From Paenibacillus sp. (GTDB lineage Bacteria; Bacillota; Bacilli; Paenibacillales; YIM-B00363): a stretch of DNA of 64,000 nt. Position 1 is the stretch's first letter. Every line of letters starts with the position of its first letter. This document shows, piece by piece, positions 59,643 through 64,000 of the stretch. A program made the translations under genes and the position numbers. The notes beneath the pieces were generated by a model. That model was not told the DNA's origin, did not search any database, and saw only the letters and a list, made by a program, of their open reading frames with translations. The stretch covers positions 186,001 to 250,000 of the forward strand of contig NZ_JAPSKE010000007.1 in the NCBI RefSeq assembly GCF_031177825.1, in the 5' to 3' direction.

Positions 59643-61877
59643 ATGCGAAAATCGTGGTTCTACAAGCTGTTGTTCTCCTATCTGCCGGTGTTCTTCATCG
59701 TCATCTCCTTCCTCATCGCGGTGTTCTTCTTCAGCGTGGGCGAGATTACCCGCGAGGCGGCGGTGACGGTGAACCGCGGAGCGGCGGCGCATACGCTCGA
59801 GGTCGTAGACCACTCGCTGCGGTCGATCGAACAGATGATGATCAAGGAATTGATGACGACCGACGGCATACAGAATTTCTATAACGAGACGCTCTGGGAC
59901 GAGCCGTTCCACCGCATGGTTCGTCCGTCCGACAAGCTGCGGGACATCGTCACTCAATTCCCCATGATTCACTCCATATACATGGTGCGCTGGGAAGACG
60001 AGACGGTGCTGAGCGTCGACGCGGCGCTGCCGCTCTCGCGCTTCGAGGATCGGGCGTTCGTCGAGTCGTATCTCGAGACGGGCGACGGCTCGCGATGGAC
60101 GAGCCTCCGTCCCTACAAAGAGTTAACGAATCAGAACGCGACCGACGTCGTTACGCTCGTGAAGCCGTACCCGGTGCCGGCTGGCGACCAAGGCGTGCTC
60201 GTCGTCAACGTGCGGGGGCAGTCGGTGCGGCAGCTCGTGCAGGAGATGTTCGACTCCGGGTTCTTGCAGGCGCTGCTCGTGGACCGGGACGGCGATACGC
60301 TGTTCACGACCGGACTCGAGCCGCTGCCGGCGGGGCGAACGTTCACCGAGGCGAAGTCCGATTACACCGGGTGGATCATGAAGAGCCAGATTCGGGGCGG
60401 CGCGTTTTACCGATTCGCGACTTCCTTTAACAATGTGCTTCTCTTAAGCGGTCTCGCGGCGATTATCGCGGCCGTCTTCTACATTACCTATATTTCCAAG
60501 CGCAATTACCGCCCGCTCGCTTCGCTGACCGAACGGGTGCACGGCTACGCGCAGCTGAAGGCGGAACAGCTGCTAAGGAACGGCGGGAAGGACGAGTTCG
60601 CGTTCATCGAGACGGCGCTCGATCAGATGATCGAGCAATCCGACGAGCTGCTCGGCCAACGGGAAGAGCATCTGCAGGTCAGCAAGCGGCAGTGGGTGAA
60701 GGATACGCTCGAAGGCGACTACGACACGGTGTCGGAGCGGGCGTGGCCGGAGAAGTCCGAGCGGTACGGCTGGCACGCGCCCCGCGTCAGGGCGGCCGTC
60801 CTCGTCGTCGAGATCGATCGATATATGGAATTTTGCGAGCGATACACGAAGCGGGACCAATCGCTGCTGAAATTTCTGCTCGGCAACGTCGCGCACGAAA
60901 TTGCGCTGCAGCAAGGGGCGCATATTTTCGGCGAATGGCTGACGGCGAACAAATGGAGCGCGTTCCTGCAGCTGAAGGAAGGGCAGACGGCGGAGGACGT
61001 GGCGGTGCTCGCGCAGGGCATCGTGACGTGGATTCAGAGCAACGTAGATTTCCAGGTGACGATCGGGCTCGGGGACGTCGTCGCCCGCGCGGAGGACATC
61101 AGCGCGTCTTACGAGCAAGCGCTCCATGCGCTGCAGTATAAGATGACGCTCGGCAACAGCCGGGTCATCGGCCATTGGGAGGTGCCCGATCCGTCGGACG
61201 CCGCGAGCCGCGGCGGCATGGCGGACTTCCGCGGGCTGACCCAATCGTATAAGCTCGGGGAGCCGGAGTGGGAGGCGCATTACGAGCGATTCGTCGAAGA
61301 GCTGCGCACCGGCGCGTCGCCGAAGGAGGAGCTGCTGCATCAGGTCAACTACTTGGTGTATCAGCTGTCCCGCGAGCTGTCGGAGCTGAACGCCGATTAC
61401 CAGCGCATCTGGTCGGAGGAGGCGGCGCCGCGGATCCATCGGCTGCTGAAGCATTTCGACACGTTCGAGGAGCTGCGAACGGGGCTTGGCGGCATCTTGA
61501 CCGAGGCGCAGCGCCGGATGGCCGCGCTGCGGGAGGAGCGCACGTACTCTTCGACGATGAAGGAGGTTCGGCGGTACATCGCGGACAACTTCAGCAATCC
61601 GGACTTGTCGCTCAACCACCTAAGCGACGCGTTCGATTTGAACCCCAAATACGTAAGCCATTTATTTAAGGAAGAATTCGGAGAGAAGTTCGTCGAGTAC
61701 TTGGCGGGCGTCCGCATGGAGCGAGCGAAGGAGCTGCTCGCGTCGACGACGCTGTCCATTCAGGAGATCGCGCTGCGAGTCGGGTATACGCATTCCTTTT
61801 CGTTCATTCGCATGTTTAAGAAGATCGTCGGCCTCACGCCGGGAGATTATCGGAAGCAGGCGGCGCCGCCATCCTAA
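59643..61877 (+). CDS. Membrane-bound AraC-type sensor-regulator of a sugar operon
   Basis: A 744-residue protein with a cytoplasmic start, TM at about 8-30 (LLFSYLPVFFIVISFLIAVFF), an extracytoplasmic sensor domain (35-260, dCache-like), a second TM (about 263-283), a HAMP-like helical linker and a C-terminal AraC helix-turn-helix (LSDAFDLNPKYVSHLFKEEF and EIALRVGYTHSFSFIRMFKK). The ATG at 59643 follows GGAGGAATC; an upstream in-frame start lacks a site. This architecture is widespread in Paenibacillus beside LplB/LplC-type transporters and activates them in response to extracellular sugars. Gene order here fits that role. Confidence 0.92.
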   Translation: MRKSWFYKLLFSYLPVFFIVISFLIAVFFFSVGEITREAAVTVNRGAAAHTLEVVDHSLRSIEQMMIKELMTTDGIQNFYNETLWDEPFHRMVRPSDKLRDIVTQFPMIHSIYMVRWEDETVLSVDAALPLSRFEDRAFVESYLETGDGSRWTSLRPYKELTNQNATDVVTLVKPYPVPAGDQGVLVVNVRGQSVRQLVQEMFDSGFLQALLVDRDGDTLFTTGLEPLPAGRTFTEAKSDYTGWIMKSQIRGGAFYRFATSFNNVLLLSGLAAIIAAVFYITYISKRNYRPLASLTERVHGYAQLKAEQLLRNGGKDEFAFIETALDQMIEQSDELLGQREEHLQVSKRQWVKDTLEGDYDTVSERAWPEKSERYGWHAPRVRAAVLVVEIDRYMEFCERYTKRDQSLLKFLLGNVAHEIALQQGAHIFGEWLTANKWSAFLQLKEGQTAEDVAVLAQGIVTWIQSNVDFQVTIGLGDVVARAEDISASYEQALHALQYKMTLGNSRVIGHWEVPDPSDAASRGGMADFRGLTQSYKLGEPEWEAHYERFVEELRTGASPKEELLHQVNYLVYQLSRELSELNADYQRIWSEEAAPRIHRLLKHFDTFEELRTGLGGILTEAQRRMAALREERTYSSTMKEVRRYIADNFSNPDLSLNHLSDAFDLNPKYVSHLFKEEFGEKFVEYLAGVRMERAKELLASTTLSIQEIALRVGYTHSFSFIRMFKKIVGLTPGDYRKQAAPPS

Positions 61878-62074
61878 AGCCGAAAAGTGCGCAGCATAGG
61901 AATATGGTGCATCCCGCGCCGCACGCCGGGCCGAATGCCAAGCGCCGCGCGGTCGCGCGAGCGATCCGAATATTGTGCAACCGCCGAGAAAGATGCGGAT
62001 TGCCGGTCGCCGGAACCTGGGGCTATAGTGGGAACCAGATCGATCGACATTCCAACTTTCCAAAGAGAGGTGAC

Positions 62075-63031
62075 ATGCGCTTGGATACGGCCGAGGAGAC
62101 CGCTGGACGTCGCACCCCACTGCAGCTAGAGCGTAAGGTCGACCGGAAACGGCTCAAACAGAACATTCCTTATTTCCTCATGTTCCTCCCCGTCATCGCG
62201 TATTTCGCCGTATTCAAATACGCGCCGATGGGAGGCCTCGTCATCGCGTTCAAGGACTACAACTTCGCGGACGGCGTGTTCGGCAGTCCATGGGTCGGGT
62301 TCGGGCAATTCGAGACGCTGTTCAGCAATCCGCAGACGTTGCAAATCATCCGCAATACGTTCGTGCTCAGCGTGTTAAGTTTGCTGATCGGCTTCCCGTT
62401 CCCGATTATCCTGGCCATTCTCCTGAACGAAGCGCGGCGGATGTGGTTCAAGCGATGGATTCAGACGTTCGTGTATTTGCCGCATTTCTTATCTTGGGTC
62501 ATCGTCTCCGGCATGGTGATCACGATCTTCGCGACCGAGGGCGTCGTTAACGACCTCCTGGCCCCGTGGCTGGGCGAACCGATCGCCTTCTTGTACGAGC
62601 AGGGCTCGTGGCTGACGATCTTCATCGGATCGGGCATCTGGAAGGGAGCCGGCTGGGGCGCGATCATCTATCTCGCGGCGCTGTCGTCGATCGACCCGAG
62701 TCTGTACGAATCCGCGAGCATCGACGGAGCGAACAAGTTCCGGCAGATCGCCCACATTACGCTGCCGGGCCTCGCGCCGACGATCGTCATCGTCTTCATT
62801 CTGTCGGTGGGCAACGTCATGGAGGTCGGGTTCGATCAGGTGTATACGCTGCAAAACTCGGCCGTCTTTTCGATGTCCGAAGTCATCAGTACGTACACGT
62901 ACAAAATCGGCTTGCAGCGCTTGCAATTCAGCTTGACCGCGGCGATGGGCTTCTTCGAATCGATCATCGGCCTCATCCTGGTGCTCATGACGAACGCCGT
63001 AGCTCGCCGGTTCGGGCAGGGCTTATGGTAG
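62075..63031 (+). CDS. Sugar ABC transporter permease (LplB-like)
   Basis: A 318-residue membrane protein with six spans. The ATG at 62075 follows AGAGAGGTGAC. The EAA loop ESASIDGANKFRQIAHITLPG near residue 210 couples to the ATPase, typical of LplB/YteP permeases for oligosaccharides, especially pectin- or polysaccharide-derived ones. The gene is preceded by a 197-base region likely carrying the promoter controlled by the AraC sensor-regulator. The ATPase is not in the window; such systems often use a shared MsmX. Confidence 0.93.
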   Translation: MRLDTAEETAGRRTPLQLERKVDRKRLKQNIPYFLMFLPVIAYFAVFKYAPMGGLVIAFKDYNFADGVFGSPWVGFGQFETLFSNPQTLQIIRNTFVLSVLSLLIGFPFPIILAILLNEARRMWFKRWIQTFVYLPHFLSWVIVSGMVITIFATEGVVNDLLAPWLGEPIAFLYEQGSWLTIFIGSGIWKGAGWGAIIYLAALSSIDPSLYESASIDGANKFRQIAHITLPGLAPTIVIVFILSVGNVMEVGFDQVYTLQNSAVFSMSEVISTYTYKIGLQRLQFSLTAAMGFFESIIGLILVLMTNAVARRFGQGLW

Positions 63032-63044
63032 GAGGGGAGGCAAC

Positions 63045-63920
63045 ATGAAAGCTACATTCGGAGAAAAGGTGTTCTACGGCGTTAACTACGCGATCCTAAC
63101 CTTGGTCGGGCTCAGCTGCATCCTGCCGATGATCCATATTTTGGCGTTGTCGCTCAGCGACGCGCAGGCCGTAGTGTCCGGGCGGGTCGTGTTTTGGCCG
63201 GTCAACGTCACGATCGAGTCGTACCGCAATCTCATCGTCGGCACCGATGTCGTGAACGCCTTCAAGAACAACGTCATCCTTACCGTCGTCGGTACGGCGC
63301 TGAGTATGGCGTGTACGGTGATCGCCGCGTATCCGCTGTCGCGCAGGGATATGTACGGCAGACGCTTCTTCACCTTGGCGATCGTCTTCACGATGCTGTT
63401 CTCGGGCGGCATCATTCCGCATTATCTCGTCATCAAGTCGCTCGGCCTGCTGAACTCGTACGGCGCGATTTGGCTTCCGGGATTGGTAAGCGTATTCAAT
63501 ATGCTAGTCTTGAAAACGTACTTCGAGAGCATGCCGCTCGAGATGGAGGAGGCGGCCCGCATCGACGGCTGTAACGAATGGCGCCTGCTGCTGCGGATCG
63601 TGCTGCCGCTGTCGTTGCCGGTGCTCGCCGCGCTGACGTTGTTTTACGCGGTCGGCTTCTGGAACCAGTTCATGAACGTGCTGTTGTTCATGAACGATCC
63701 GGCGAAGTACAACTTGACCGTCATGGTGCAGCAGATGATCCGAAGCCAGTCCATGATGCAAGAGCTGGCGAACCTACAGCCGGAGGACATCATGAACATG
63801 ACGCCGGAGACGCTCAAATCCGCGGGCGTCATCGTCATGCTCGCGCCGATGCTGGTCATCTATCCGTTCCTGCAGAAATACTTCGTCAAGGGCGTCATGA
63901 TCGGCGCGATCAAAGGATAA
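63045..63920 (+). CDS. Carbohydrate ABC transporter permease (LplC/YtcP-like)
   Basis: A 291-residue inner-membrane permease starting 13 bases after its partner; GGAGGGGAGG precedes the ATG. Six spans and the EAA loop EEAARIDGCNEWRLLLRIVLPL near 180 fit the LplC/YtcP family. Together with the LplB-like protein it forms the channel of a CUT1 importer. The next gene begins a probable binding protein. Confidence 0.94.
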   Translation: MKATFGEKVFYGVNYAILTLVGLSCILPMIHILALSLSDAQAVVSGRVVFWPVNVTIESYRNLIVGTDVVNAFKNNVILTVVGTALSMACTVIAAYPLSRRDMYGRRFFTLAIVFTMLFSGGIIPHYLVIKSLGLLNSYGAIWLPGLVSVFNMLVLKTYFESMPLEMEEAARIDGCNEWRLLLRIVLPLSLPVLAALTLFYAVGFWNQFMNVLLFMNDPAKYNLTVMVQQMIRSQSMMQELANLQPEDIMNMTPETLKSAGVIVMLAPMLVIYPFLQKYFVKGVMIGAIKG

Positions 63921-63955
63921 AGAGTACGTATTAATTAAGAACGAGGGGGATTTCC

Positions 63956-64000
63956 ATGAAAACACGTTCGAATTGGGTCACGGCATCAACGCTCGTACTG
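63956..64000 (+). CDS. Start of probable extracellular sugar-binding protein (cut by window end)
   Basis: Fifteen codons, MKTRSNWVTASTLVL, follow GAGGGGGATTTCC. A basic start leading into hydrophobic residues is consistent with a signal peptide. Gene order (sensor, two permeases, then this) strongly predicts the lipoprotein binding subunit, but the visible sequence is too short to prove it. Confidence 0.6.
   Translation, partial: MKTRSNWVTASTLVL

Noticed and set aside
1..64000. Prophage, insertion sequence, integrase, tRNA-associated island or replication origin
   Set aside because: No transposase, integrase, phage structural gene, tRNA gene, DnaA-box cluster or long direct repeat was recognised anywhere in the window.

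Overview
The window looks like chromosomal DNA from a GC-rich member of the Paenibacillaceae (Paenibacillus/Cohnella type). The evidence is Firmicute ribosome binding sites (AGGAGG-like), frequent TTG and GTG starts, PAS/HisKA kinases of the sporulation type, a tiny YjcZ-like spore peptide, a membrane-bound AraC sensor-regulator beside LplB/LplC-type sugar permeases, and secreted discoidin-decorated glycosidases. I see no rRNA, tRNA, prophage, insertion sequence, replication origin or CRISPR-cas locus.

Layout. 1-6530: a visibly lower-GC polysaccharide-degradation patch. A secreted discoidin plus six-hairpin glycosidase-like gene, cut by the window edge, diverges from a GH20 hexosaminidase with three C-terminal discoidin domains; a catabolite-responsive (cre-like) palindrome lies between them and an AraC regulator faces them. 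7.0-15.4 kb: ilvD, a small membrane protein, an orphan HEPN-like protein, an SDR oxidoreductase with a divergent WYL regulator, an HxlR regulator, then recQ followed by an AlkC-type alkylation repair gene. 15.5-21.0 kb: a tightly coupled signalling operon (hybrid kinase, CheR, receiver-PAS-kinase, small protein). 21.1-28.0 kb: an ABC-F ATPase overlapping a GNAT gene, a membrane-protein pair with a thermonuclease lipoprotein, a 33-residue peptide, an SH3/NlpC-P60 endopeptidase, an esterase and an unrecognised gene.

28.1-34.2 kb: a compact regulon made of a GntR-LacI repressor with its own palindromic operator, a PhnP-like metallo-hydrolase, and a complete ABC importer (lipoprotein, ATPase, fused double permease). 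I infer import and hydrolysis of an organic phosphate or phosphonate. 34.3-38.1 kb: an SRPBCC gene, two phosphotransferase-type genes, a cluster of palindromic repeats, and a membrane protein-TetR operon preceded by two perfect palindromes. 38.4-46.9 kb: a stand-alone secreted cohesin protein, two paralogous secreted beta-propeller proteins that each carry both a cohesin and a dockerin, and a GntR regulator fused to a solute-binding domain.

47-64 kb: a GAF kinase with a NarL-type regulator, small redox and VOC enzymes, a TspO-like membrane protein, a Gfo/Idh/MocA dehydrogenase, an overlapping DUF3990 (ADP-ribosyltransferase-like) and small-protein pair facing a WYL regulator, a second palindromic-repeat cluster with a 51-52 bp period, a PAS kinase, an AraC regulator, a phytanoyl-CoA dioxygenase gene broken by a one-base deletion, and the start of a carbohydrate ABC transport operon (sensor-AraC, two permeases, start of the probable binding protein).

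The best candidates for undescribed systems are the cohesin/dockerin propeller operon, the GntR-LacI/PhnP-like/ABC module, and the DUF3990-small protein-WYL locus. Starts were chosen by reading ribosome binding sites; no database search was possible, so family names rest on motif recognition.
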